NCBI GenBank assembly: GCA_002298785.1
Contig: DBMR01000060.1
Coordinates: 1-24,337, forward strand
Direction of reading: 5' to 3'
Source: Verrucomicrobia subdivision 3 bacterium UBA693
GTDB lineage: Bacteria > Verrucomicrobiota > Verrucomicrobiia > Limisphaerales > UBA8199
Length of the DNA stretch: 24,337 nucleotides
Part shown: positions 7,153-15,800 of the stretch, piece after piece
Numbering within the stretch: the first letter of the stretch is position 1
Layout of the letters: each line of letters begins with the position of its first letter
Program-made: the position numbers and the translations under genes
The notes under the pieces: generated by a model
The model's database searches: none
The model's input: the letters and a program-made list of their open reading frames with translations, nothing else
What the model was told of the DNA's origin: nothing

Positions 7153-9290
7153 TTCACTTGAGTCTGAATCGGCAGGAGCACGCGGAAGGTGGCCCCCTGG
7201 TTCGGCGCACTTTCAATTTCAATCCTTCCGCGATGCGCTTCGATGATCATTTTACACTGAAACATGCCAATGCCAATGCCCTGTTTCTTGGTCGTTTGGA
7301 AGGGGCGAAAGAGGGACTTAGTTATAAACTCCGTCGACATGCCGCATCCAGAATCTTTCATCGAGATTACCACCCAGGAATTCTGACGGGTGGTTTCGAC
7401 GGTAAGCTCGCCCCCCTGCCCCATGGCCTCGCGGGCGTTCATCGCCAGATTAACGATTACTTTCTGGATTTGCTCGGGATCAAAGAGGAATGGTGGGAGA
7501 GGCGCGAGATTCAGCGTAAGGCGGAGGTTTGCGGTGCCATCCAGACACTTCAAGGATTCCGTGACGAGTTGGTTCAAGTCAGCGGAAACCAATTTAATGG
7601 AGAGGGTTTGCCGCAGCATGCTCAGTTTAGAGATCAGCCCGTTAATATGGTTCACGGTCTTACCCACTGCGCGGAGCGCGTCCTCCCGAAAAGCAGGATT
7701 GTCAAAGTGCACGGGCAAGTTCTGCAACATCAACGACAAGGTGGAGGCGGTATTTTTCAAGTCGTGGACGAAGAACGTGGACATCGTCTGAAAGGCTTCC
7801 ATTTCTCGGGCGCTTACCAACCGTTGCGTCAGTTGGATGTTCAGCAAGTTGGCGCCGACCTGGTCGGTGACACACTTGAGCAAGTCGAAGTCCTGAAGCG
7901 AGAAAGCGATTCCACCGACACGATCACCGATGGATATGAACCCGAGCAATTCGCCCCGGGCGATAATGGGGACGCAGACGCGGTTGCCTCCCTTGCGAAA
8001 TTCACCCGGGTGGCAACGCCGCAAAGCCACCGCCCAGTGTTCACGGGATTGATCGATATCAATCGGCTCATGGTGCAGGCGCAAGGCGTTGATGACTTCG
8101 GCGGCATCTGGCCCGCGCGGGATGAGCGATTCACTGCGGGAAAGTGAGAGGGAGGTCGAAGCCGTCAACGCGAAAGACTGATTCTGCTCGTCCAGCAACC
8201 AGATATTGACGGAAAGCACCTGAAAAATGTCGGACACCAGTTTCACGACCGCATTACAGAGAGCAGATTGCTCCACATGGGACGCGGTGCCTTCGGTGAA
8301 GGTGCGCCAAACCGTGCGGTAATCGTGAAGCGGGCGCTGGAAGTACCGGCTCATGATCCGGCGAAGGTAAAGGCGGACACGATCCGAAAGCGCCACCAGC
8401 GTAACGACCACCATTCCGAGTAGAATTAGCGGGGCTGTTAATTGAAATGCGACTGTTTCAACGGTCCGCGAGAGGTCACCCCCTGCTGCTGCCTGGTCCA
8501 ATTTGGCATAAAAGCCGATGGCCACAAAATAGACCCCGGCCAGCATGACGGTAATGGACTTCTGCAGGATGGAGTACGATGGATAGACCGACACTTCAAA
8601 GTGACCCACTCGAAACAAAGTCCGCGAGATTAGCACACAGGCGCCGATAAGCGCAGTAAGGTCGATGGTTTTGAGCACACTATCCACCCTGTGGAAGAGG
8701 AGGTTCTGGCTGGCGGTGTAGGCGTGCACGGCGAAAAGCAGTCCCAAGCCCAGAATCATGAACTTGATGCGCCATCGCATGGTCCCAACCGCGGCACGAA
8801 ACGTCCGTTCCAGATTCATGAGCACCAGGCAGCAGCAAAGGGTGACCGATAGCTTGTAAACCGACCCAGCTAATCCCAGGCGCATAATCCAAAGTTCTGG
8901 AATGGTGTCCGACTGCTGCGGAACAATGAGGTCGCTGTGGAAGAAAAGGGTGGCAATCATTGGCACCGCAAAAGCGCCGATCAAGGTCGGGCGCCACTTT
9001 TTCAAGAAATCGAGATGATTGCCGCGCGCGTAAGTCAGGCTGAATATGAGCCCAAAACCACAAACCGGGGAGAAGGCAGCCATACCGTACTTACGCCAGT
9101 TCAGCACAGAGTCGTCCAAAATGGACTCGGCCGAGATGCCCACGCAGAAGCATTCCAAGGCCAGGAAGAACAACATGCCCGCCAGCGACCATTGCACGAT
9201 GGAACGTTTCGCAGACAGGATCATCACCATCGCTCCCAAAATGCAGGCGCAAAACAGTCCGATGAACGCCAGCGTGGCGGGAAGATTCAT
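7149..9290 (-). CDS. prsK: PEP-CTERM-system membrane histidine kinase PrsK
   Basis: 713 residues. The first 300 or so contain about eight hydrophobic segments (a 7TM-like sensory module), followed by a GAF-like region (about 340-480, with VCVPIIARGELLGFISIGDR). The H-box is FFVHDLKN with phospho-acceptor H509. The ATPase domain shows the N-box (KVIVNLAMNAREAM), G1 (MKDSGCGMS), F-box (FRPFQTTKKQ) and G2 (GIGIGMF), and the protein ends shortly after. This layout is that of PrsK, the partner of PrsR. The start at 9290 begins directly with the first membrane helix; there is no clear SD (the upstream bases are C-rich), so a slightly different start is possible. The gene is first in the prsK-prsR operon; its upstream region holds a MITE-like element, and I saw no confident promoter. 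The input signal is unknown. Confidence 0.92.
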   Translation of the reverse strand: MNLPATLAFIGLFCACILGAMVMILSAKRSIVQWSLAGMLFFLALECFCVGISAESILDDSVLNWRKYGMAAFSPVCGFGLIFSLTYARGNHLDFLKKWRPTLIGAFAVPMIATLFFHSDLIVPQQSDTIPELWIMRLGLAGSVYKLSVTLCCCLVLMNLERTFRAAVGTMRWRIKFMILGLGLLFAVHAYTASQNLLFHRVDSVLKTIDLTALIGACVLISRTLFRVGHFEVSVYPSYSILQKSITVMLAGVYFVAIGFYAKLDQAAAGGDLSRTVETVAFQLTAPLILLGMVVVTLVALSDRVRLYLRRIMSRYFQRPLHDYRTVWRTFTEGTASHVEQSALCNAVVKLVSDIFQVLSVNIWLLDEQNQSFALTASTSLSLSRSESLIPRGPDAAEVINALRLHHEPIDIDQSREHWAVALRRCHPGEFRKGGNRVCVPIIARGELLGFISIGDRVGGIAFSLQDFDLLKCVTDQVGANLLNIQLTQRLVSAREMEAFQTMSTFFVHDLKNTASTLSLMLQNLPVHFDNPAFREDALRAVGKTVNHINGLISKLSMLRQTLSIKLVSADLNQLVTESLKCLDGTANLRLTLNLAPLPPFLFDPEQIQKVIVNLAMNAREAMGQGGELTVETTRQNSWVVISMKDSGCGMSTEFITKSLFRPFQTTKKQGIGIGMFQCKMIIEAHRGRIEIESAPNQGATFRVLLPIQTQVK

Positions 9291-9424
9291 AGGGGGGCAA
9301 GCATTGGGACCTGAGCTACCACAGGGAGATTGGAGCAGAAAAGGGAGATTGTAACAAGATCACACTTGGCAAAGCTGGCTATGTTTCCAAAGACTGTACC
9401 TGAGGGAGTAACTTGGTGTCCTTA

Positions 9425-9557
9425 GAGCCTGTTTGAAAATCCCGTTTGGTTCCAACGATTTAGCGTGTCCGGGGGGCCGAAAACACGCTAAAGCGTGGAC
9501 ACCAAACGCGTCATCCCTGCTCCTAAAGCCGCGACGAGCTATTTTTCAAATAGGCGC
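9425..9557. mobile_element. 133-bp MITE-like element with nested inverted repeats and TTA target duplication
   Basis: Terminal inverted repeats: the left end GAGCCTGTTTGAAAAT (9425-9440) matches the reverse complement of the right end, GCGCCTATTTGAAAAAT (9541-9557), with two mismatches and one extra A. A TTA flanks both sides (9422-9424 and 9558-9560), which would be a 3-bp TNA-type target duplication. Inside are two further perfect inverted repeats: CGTTTGGT (9443-9450) with ACCAAACG (9501-9508), and TTTAGCGTGT (9459-9468) with ACACGCTAAA (9483-9492). The whole unit can fold into one long stem. It has no coding capacity. The end sequence and TNA duplication are like those of IS1031-type IS5-family elements; that assignment is from memory of the family and is tentative. 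Confidence 0.7.
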
Positions 9558-9621
9558 TTAGTTGTAGCTTCATCCAGGCCGAAACGAAATCAACCCCGTT
9601 CGCAACACCAGTCCCGATAAC

Positions 9622-9651
9622 AAAAAAGGCAGGGACGTAAATCCCTGCCTT
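9622..9651 (-). terminator. Rho-independent terminator of the VPDGG-CTERM gene
   Basis: On the minus strand a 10-bp perfect stem, AAGGCAGGGA (9651-9642) with TCCCTGCCTT (9635-9626), has a 6-nt loop and runs into six T residues (9627-9622). It lies 24 bp after the stop codon. Confidence 0.92.
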
Positions 9652-9674
9652 GTAGAACTATTCCTTTGAGAGGA

Positions 9675-10352
9675 TTAGGAGAGCTTCCTGCGGATCAGGG
9701 CCAGGCCGGTAAGGGCGCTGCCGAGCAGCATCAAGGTGGTGCCGCCATCGGGAACTCCAGGAATAATCACCAGAACGTCCTGACGATACCGGCTGGGGTT
9801 GCCATCGGGTGGATTGCCAGGGCCCCAAATGTTCAGCACGCGAACAAGGGTGTTGGCAAAATTTGCATCGGCTTGAGCGGAAGCAAACGTGCCGCCGTTG
9901 TTGGCGATCGCGAGCAGGAGATAAGGATTAGCCGCCTGGCTTGCGAAACTTACTTCATCCTCGAGGGCCCAAATCGCGTTCTGCAACAATCCAGCGTTCA
10001 CATTGTGGCTGCCCAGATACGGGGGCGGTGTCAGCGTGCCAGCTCTAAACTGCTCGTACAACCACGCGGTCCCCGCAGAGATCGTGTCGAAGTTAGGCGT
10101 GAGTGCATGGTTCGGCCCGCCAAGGACCGCTGCGGTGTTCAGCGTGGTGTTGTACGTGATTCCATAGTGGATGCCCTCGTTCTTCTCCAGGCAGAAGGTG
10201 ACGAATTTCCCCAGATTATCAGTTGTAGCCAGAAATTCCCCACCGTGTTGTCCGCCATCAAATCCCGTCGGAGCCAGAATGATGGTGTTGGCGCTAACTG
10301 TGGGGATTGTCAAGCCTAGGGCCAACGCTCCCATGAATAGTGATTTTAGCAT
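9675..10352 (-). CDS. VPDGG-CTERM sorted exoprotein with thioester-domain-like Cys/Gln pair
   Basis: 225 residues. An AAAGG SD lies about 7 nt before the ATG, and a signal peptide (MLKSLFMGALALGLTIPTVSA) is followed by a mature domain of about 170 residues. The C terminus has GVPDGGTT, a hydrophobic helix (LMLLGSALTGLALI) and RRKLS: a VPDSG-type tag with Gly in the fourth place. The mature domain has only one cysteine, C54 in VTFCLEKNE. Downstream is Q124 in LLQNAIWALED, with AWLYEQF between them. FC-x-(D/E) plus Q-x-AIW is the signature layout of Gram-positive thioester adhesin domains, where Cys and Gln form an internal thioester that binds host or surface amines; whether that holds here is inference. 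Own sigma-54 promoter and terminator make it monocistronic, sitting between the femAB-like gene and prsK. Confidence 0.9.
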   Translation of the reverse strand: MLKSLFMGALALGLTIPTVSANTIILAPTGFDGGQHGGEFLATTDNLGKFVTFCLEKNEGIHYGITYNTTLNTAAVLGGPNHALTPNFDTISAGTAWLYEQFRAGTLTPPPYLGSHNVNAGLLQNAIWALEDEVSFASQAANPYLLLAIANNGGTFASAQADANFANTLVRVLNIWGPGNPPDGNPSRYRQDVLVIIPGVPDGGTTLMLLGSALTGLALIRRKLS

Positions 10353-10411
10353 GTGTTACCTTTCGTTATCCGTTTTACTTTGATATTATCTCGACTCTGG
10401 AAACTTAATAA

Positions 10412-10427
10412 AGCACGTGGCGTGCCA
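10412..10427 (-). promoter_or_regulatory. sigma-54 (-24/-12) promoter of the VPDGG-CTERM gene
   Basis: On the minus strand the site is TGGCACGCCACGTGCT, matching consensus TGGCACG-N4-TTGCW at 11 of 12 informative bases with exact GG-N10-GC spacing. Expected start is near 10402, about 50 nt before the ATG at 10352. It is the strongest sigma-54 match I found in the window. Confidence 0.75.
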
Positions 10428-10535
10428 GCGTAAATACAAGCCACTATGCATTGTCGTAAATATTTGATGGCGTTAGATTTAAAATAACTCACTATTCGAA
10501 AGAACGGCGTGGTGGCACCATAAAAATCATTTCAA

Positions 10536-10553
10536 ATTGTAAGGATTTCCGAC
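10536..10553 (-). promoter_or_regulatory. candidate PrsR enhancer site C (GTCGG-N7-TACAAT)
   Basis: Minus-strand sequence GTCGGAAATCCTTACAAT, centred about 125 bp upstream of the sigma-54 promoter. It shares both boxes and the N7 spacing with sites A and D. Binding by PrsR is inferred from position and recurrence only. Confidence 0.5.
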
Positions 10554-10646
10554 GTTGCGGAGCATGGGGCGGGGAAAAGTGACGAGCAGCATCCGGAACA
10601 TGCTTATAAATAGGAAGTTACAAAATATCAAGCGACAACGTGTCGA

Positions 10647-10664
10647 ATTGTAAAGAGAACCGAC
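10647..10664 (-). promoter_or_regulatory. candidate PrsR enhancer site D (GTCGG-N7-TACAAT)
   Basis: Minus-strand sequence GTCGGTTCTCTTTACAAT, 111 bp further upstream than site C and in the same orientation. Both fixed boxes are identical to site C, while the seven-base spacer differs, as expected for a protein binding site rather than a recent duplication. Confidence 0.5.
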
Positions 10665-10781
10665 AGTTTTTGATTTATGTAATATTTTGATATCAATGGG
10701 TTTAGAATTTTTCGTGAAGGTGACACGAGGCAAGAGACCCCACGCAAAACCGTCCTGGTGTTTTCGAAATACATGTGCCGA

Positions 10782-11915
10782 TCAAAGCAAATGTGATCGC
10801 CCAAACCGTGTTGCCATTGAAGAGCTAACCCAATTTACTAAACCCATTCGCGCAGCAGTACACAGAAGCGGATTGGGAAAATGCAGGAAGGCGCCGGGCA
10901 AAAGCTTAACCTGTCCGCCAAATCCAAGTTTGAACGACGTAACGCTATCGATGATGGAATCAACCGCGCGTCCCTCGAGAATTGCGCGAGCCGGATTCGG
11001 ATCGATGCTGACAAAATCGAAGTTGCTGATGCCTGCTTGCTGGGAGTGTTGAATCATATGCCACCAGAGCGCTTCGTTCGGTTTAAGTTCCCCATGTTCT
11101 CCAGACCAACCTACTTTCCAAACACGAAACCAGTCATTAAAGGCAAAAGCCAATCCAGCAGAAATGGGCTCCTTTTCGCGCAGGGTCAGGAACACTTTAA
11201 CCCAGCCTTTAGGCGCCAGGTTGTTCCAAAGTAATTGAAAGAACCCCAACTCGGCGGGATTAGGTGAGGTTTTCCGCCGTTCGCAAAGCGACACCATCAA
11301 TCGGTGAAAGGTTGGAATGTCCTTTCCGTCGCCTTGAACCACTTCCAGACCCTTTTTGGCAGCGTGCCGGATGTTTCGACGCGTGCTCGGCCGCATCTTT
11401 CCCAAGATCATCTCAGAATCCTGTGTCAAGTCTATCGCGACAGTCGCTTCGAGGAATTGAGGGGGGAATCGCTGTGGCTTGCGCAGAAAACCGGCTGCAC
11501 GTAGTTGGGGTTCTGCACAGAGGGACTCGTACGGAAGGCCAAGGACCAGGAAAGTCGCGCCAAGTGTTCGCGTTAACCGCTTCAACTCCTTCAAAACCAA
11601 CTCTACCAACCTGGGATCCGGTTGAAGGAAGCATGGTCCGTAGGTCACGTAGGCCCACTTCGCAAATCGCCCAATCCGGCGGACCATGACTTGAGCCCCG
11701 GCAACGATCTGGCTGCTCTCAGTCAGCACCAAGCGGCCGACTTTCCATCCATAGCGGCTTCTGACGTCGCCCCACAAAGCGGTCTGTTCATGGTGTCCCC
11801 CAGGGGCTTTGCAGACGAATTCGTCCCAAGCTGGATCGAGTGCGTCCCAACTCCAGTTGACTTGAATCGAGCGGTTTCCAATACCGATTACGCGCTGGAA
11901 GGAAGAAGAGGCCAC
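10782..11915 (-). CDS. FemAB-like GNAT-fold transferase, exosortase-locus associated
   Basis: 377 residues, the usual size for FemAB/FemX peptidyltransferases. An N-terminal GNAT-like half (about 20-160, with DEFVCKAPGGHHEQTALWG and KWAYVTYGPCF) is followed by the family hallmark MRPSTRRNIRHAAKKGLEV near residue 195 and a second GNAT-like half ending in SFKLGFGGQVKLLPG. Classic members add amino acids to lipid II using aminoacyl-tRNA. FemAB-type proteins also recur in exosortase/PEP-CTERM loci, where their substrate is unknown; a role in modifying sorted proteins or the polysaccharide is conjecture. The start codon is GTG with no clear SD. It begins 8 bp after the GNAT-like gene and closes the operon that starts upstream with the exosortase or earlier. 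Confidence 0.85.
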   Translation of the reverse strand: MASSSFQRVIGIGNRSIQVNWSWDALDPAWDEFVCKAPGGHHEQTALWGDVRSRYGWKVGRLVLTESSQIVAGAQVMVRRIGRFAKWAYVTYGPCFLQPDPRLVELVLKELKRLTRTLGATFLVLGLPYESLCAEPQLRAAGFLRKPQRFPPQFLEATVAIDLTQDSEMILGKMRPSTRRNIRHAAKKGLEVVQGDGKDIPTFHRLMVSLCERRKTSPNPAELGFFQLLWNNLAPKGWVKVFLTLREKEPISAGLAFAFNDWFRVWKVGWSGEHGELKPNEALWWHMIQHSQQAGISNFDFVSIDPNPARAILEGRAVDSIIDSVTSFKLGFGGQVKLLPGAFLHFPNPLLCTAARMGLVNWVSSSMATRFGRSHLL

Positions 11916-11923
11916 AGTGCGAT

Positions 11924-12835
11924 TTAACTACCATGAATTTTGGCATACTGCCGGGAAAAGCACCTCTTCAAGAGCGTGTGGGTGACAGGATTGAGGACCA
12001 ATTTCGCCGGCTGAGTGACCAGCTTGCATCCTCGAATCAAGTAATACTGATCCATGCCACACCCGCCGTTGTACGGCCTCGTGAACATTTGTTTGATTTG
12101 AGGCTGCTCACAGGCCAATTGTCTTACGACATGGAGCATTCCCTCGCAGACATTTCGGCGAAGGGCATCAGTGCCGCTGAACAGCGTGGCGTAAACGAGC
12201 GTATCATTGACCCAATAAGAGACCGAAACCGCGACCAACCCTTTGGCATCATAACCACCCAAAAGGATCGCCTTGGGAAAGGCAAAGATGGTAGCCGCCC
12301 AGTTCTCGAACTCATTGCGCTGAGTTCGCTCGGATTTGTAACTGTATTTCGTGCGCTGAAAAAAATCGACGTAAGCGGAGTAGCCCCGCTCCTGGAATTC
12401 CCGAAGATCGTCGATTGGTTTAAAGTTGAAGTCCCTTAGCGCGTGTTTTATGAGTCGGCGGCGGTTGTGCTCCAGGCCGGCCAGAGAGTACTCATGAACC
12501 CGCTCGTACATGAGAAAGCTCATTGAGGAATTGGCAATGGTAGCATCAGTAACTAGATACTGGGCTCCGCCCACTACTGTTCCCGGAGGAGTCACTAGCG
12601 GTTCAACGATCGGTTCCCATACGAGGAGAGGTCGATAGAAGAACGGCCTGACACGCCGCCAGTATGTGCCATCTTTGCAAATAATTGGCTGTCCCAACTC
12701 GCGCTCTATGCGGGCGTAGTCGGCTGCTGTCATCGGTTGAATCGTTCTCATCTTGATGCCAGCCAAATCAAGGCCGGGTGAAACGTGAACAGTATCCTGA
12801 CTGACTCTCGTGTCAAAGGCATGGCGCGGTTGCAC
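11924..12835 (-). CDS. GNAT-like acyltransferase-fold protein of unknown substrate
   Basis: Up to 303 residues. The longest frame starts at a GTG (12835), 23 bp after prsT. An ATG at 12751 (MRTIQPMTAADYARIE) gives a more typical GNAT N terminus, so the first 28 residues may not be translated; neither start has a clear SD. The core (about 120-270) shows RRLIKHALRDFNF, FFQRTKYSYKSERTQR, AILLGGYDAKGLVAVSVSYWVN, TLFSGTDALRRNVCEGMLHVV and a closing YYLIRGCKLV segment. This is the beta-bulge-helix-beta order of acyl-CoA N-acyltransferases, though the pyrophosphate-binding R/Q-x-x-G-x-G/A motif is not clear. It pairs with the FemAB-like gene 8 bp downstream. Together they may modify a polysaccharide or sorted proteins; this is inference from context. 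Confidence 0.72.
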   Translation of the reverse strand: MQPRHAFDTRVSQDTVHVSPGLDLAGIKMRTIQPMTAADYARIERELGQPIICKDGTYWRRVRPFFYRPLLVWEPIVEPLVTPPGTVVGGAQYLVTDATIANSSMSFLMYERVHEYSLAGLEHNRRRLIKHALRDFNFKPIDDLREFQERGYSAYVDFFQRTKYSYKSERTQRNEFENWAATIFAFPKAILLGGYDAKGLVAVSVSYWVNDTLVYATLFSGTDALRRNVCEGMLHVVRQLACEQPQIKQMFTRPYNGGCGMDQYYLIRGCKLVTQPAKLVLNPVTHTLLKRCFSRQYAKIHGS

Positions 12836-12858
12836 GCGGCAACATGAAGCGAAGTGGG

Positions 12859-15800
12859 CTATTTGATTTCAGCGACTAGCTTTCTAGCGGCCGCGGAGAG
12901 ACTGGGCGGGAGCTTTGCCAGGGTCAAAGCACGCTCCAGGTTTGCCTTTGCTTCCTTAAACGATCTTTGCTGGAATTGGGCGGAACCGAGGTAGAAAAGA
13001 GCTTCGGCATCTTCGGAACTAATTAGAGTGCTTTCCTGGAGGTATAGCACCGTCCGCGCAAAGTCGTTTCGTCGGAAGCATAACAAGCCCAAAGCCCGAG
13101 CAAGTGCCGGATCATTGGGATAGGCAGATCGGGCCTTTAGGCCCAAGTCGAAGATTTTAGGATCGGGACTGGTATCACCTGAAGCCAGAATGACAAGTTC
13201 ACGTCCAGCGGGGGTGAACGCTGGATATTTAGCCAGGATGAAGTTGTAGGTTTTGGCCGCCTGATCAGCATGCCCATTAGCCGACTGGAGTTTGGCCGAG
13301 AGCATGAGCGCTGGCACATAGACGGCGTTCGTTTTGAGCACTTCGACAATTCTTGACTGTAATGATTTGGTGCGCTCCAGGTCCGCGACAGCGCCAGTAA
13401 GCACAATAAACTGTTGAGCATCAGATAAAAACGGAGCAGTGGCGGGAGCCATCGCTGCCAAGCTCATAGCAGTGGTGGCGCCTCGAGTGTCCCCCGTCAA
13501 ATACAGAGCCCATGCCAGAGAATATTCCAGCGCCAGATCGTCGGGCGATCCCCGCGCGACATCCTGCAGCAAACTGGCAGCCCAGGCGGTGTCACCTGCA
13601 TCAAGAACCAGGCGTCCCAGGGTTTCCATTATCTCTGCGTCACCGGGAAGCAAGGAGTGCGCCGCCTTCGCCAACTCGAGTGCCACTTTATCATTCTTGA
13701 GCGGACCCGAGTATAGCTGAGCAAGCTTGATTTTGACTCGGGCATTTTGAGGCAACAATTTCAGCAACACCTCATAGGTTTCGGCGGCCTTGGTATAGGC
13801 GCGTTCTCTTTGATAGACTGCGGCGAGTCGCAGGAGGAGTATTGGATCGGAAGGTTGTTTTGTAAGTTTTTCCTGAAGGGCTTCCATGGAAATCGACTCG
13901 GGATTGATGTCCAGGTAAGCCAGACGCGCCTTGGCCTCGGAGATGTCAGCAGCATTATTGGTGGATTGGAGCACGCGGGAGAAGTTCATTCGCGCTGCGG
14001 CCTCCTCACCCATGATGTAGCTCACCATGCCAGAATGAAATTGGATATCCGCCGCTTCGGGAGCCTTTGACGCCGCTTCCTGAAGCAAGCCCAGAGCGCG
14101 CGCATAGTCTCCTTTGCGATATAGCACCCACCCAAGAGTATCCGCAGCCGCGGGACTATAGGGCATTAATTGTCGAGCCGATTCGGCCAACGGCAGCGCC
14201 TTGTCCGGTTGATTGAGTCGTTCGGCGTAGAGGTAGGCCAGATTATTGAGAGCAGGGCTGGACTTGGGATTGAGCTGCAGAACCTTTTCGTAGGCGTCCT
14301 TGGCGGCCGGAAAGTTCTGCTGGCCATCCTGGATGAAGCCGATCAACAGGTAGCCCGTAATGTCGTTGGTCTTGGCGACCAGGGCACTGAGTTTTGCGAG
14401 GGCGTCAGCCTTCCTCCCGGATCGGAGGTAGCTATCGGCCAGCATGATATACGCCTGATTTGCATCTGGGCTGATCTCAATCGCCTTGAGCAGAGCAGAT
14501 TCGGCTTGCGCCACATTGGTTTCGGCGAGGTAGATATTTGCCTGAATCAGCCGCGGTTCCGCTGCCTGGGGTTGGGCTTCGATCAACCTGGCTGCACGCT
14601 CATGCGCGGCGGTGAAGTTTCCATCTTGCATATCCAAACGGATAAGCAACTCCGAGGGGGGAAGAAAATCTGGAGCCAGCTCAATAGCTTTCGCAGCGGC
14701 GGCACGGGCTTGAGCGAGTTTTCTGTCGCGCACCAGAACCGCAGCAGTGTGGAAATAGACCTCAGGGCTTTTGGGAAATAGTTGGGCCAATTTCCGGTAA
14801 ACCTTGAGCGCCTCCTGATAGTTCTCCCGAGAAAGATGTGCATCGGCGAGCAAGAGGTAAGCCGGAGCCACCGGGGGTTGGTTGGTGATCACCTGATTTA
14901 GGGAGGAAATCGCGGCCGCGAAATCGCCCTTCTGCAAGTCGAGTCGAGCCAGCATGAGACTGGCCTCAACGTTGATTTGGTTGGTATCACTTCTAATCAC
15001 CCGTCGTAGCGAGCCGGCAGCTTTGATACTTTCGCCATTGAACGCCTGAGCTTGAGCCAGACGGATGAGAATTTGCGACGAAATTTGCGGTGATTTTTCA
15101 TACAGCGACAAAGCGCGTGAAAAGACCTGCACGGCGCCCTGTGCATCATTTTGCGCAAGTCTCAGATTACCGGCCATCATGAGGGCATCGTAATTGGAGT
15201 CATCGCGAAGCAGGATTGATTTGACCACCTTCTCGCTTTCCGCGAAGTTTTTGGTGCTGAGGTACATTTGGGCCAAAGTAAGGTAGCCGGCGATGTAGTC
15301 TGGGACTCGTTTGGTTAGTTCGCGAAGATAATCAGTCGCTTGATTGGCATTGCCGGAGTTGAATAAGAACCAAGCATAATCCAGTCGCCGCAAGGAGCGC
15401 GCTGGGGACAGGTCTGCCGCCGCCTTGAAGAACTCACCTGCCTGTTTCTCGTCCCGGTTTAACCGGGCCAACTTGCCCAAAGCAGAGAGGACCGCCGGAG
15501 ACTTCGGGGAAGTCTGGTAAGCTTTGTCAAGTTCCGCGGTGGCATTGGTGACCTGGTCAACCTTCAATGCGAGTGTGCCGAGGGCCACGCGGTAGACGGC
15601 GAGATCTCCATAGACCTGAATCAGGGTGTTGATCTGCTGCACTACTTGCGCGAGCTCATTGGAGGAGGTGACAGATTCTGCAAGTAACAGGACCCCTTCC
15701 TCGTTAGTGGGCTGTTTGGAGAGCACCAGATTGGCTTGCGCCGCGGCGCCAGTGAAATCCCGGAACATGAGGTAGAGTGAACCCAGGGCGGCTCTGGCTT

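Larger units (their letters stand above)
10353..10781. other. intergenic regulatory region between the femAB-like gene and the VPDGG-CTERM gene
   Basis: AT-rich for this genome and without a credible gene; the short ORFs crossing it on both strands have no SD and no family pattern. It carries a sigma-54 promoter and two enhancer-like motifs, listed separately. No T-tract terminator is visible after the femAB-like gene, so read-through from the upstream operon into the VPDGG gene is possible. Confidence 0.6.

Noticed and set aside
7158..8147. 329-codon plus-strand ORF opposite prsK
   Set aside because: Antisense shadow: no family pattern, and the minus strand encodes clear GAF and kinase motifs through the same bases.
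9349..9366. Another possible copy of the enhancer motif upstream of prsK (ATTGTAAC...)
   Set aside because: Only the ATTGTAA part agrees; the CCGAC box is absent at the required spacing.
9666..10319. 217-codon plus-strand ORF opposite the VPDGG-CTERM gene
   Set aside because: The minus-strand gene has signal peptide, sorting tag, promoter and terminator; the plus frame has none.
10513..10528. TGGCACC on the plus strand as a possible -24 box
   Set aside because: No GC at the -12 position and no plus-strand gene follows.
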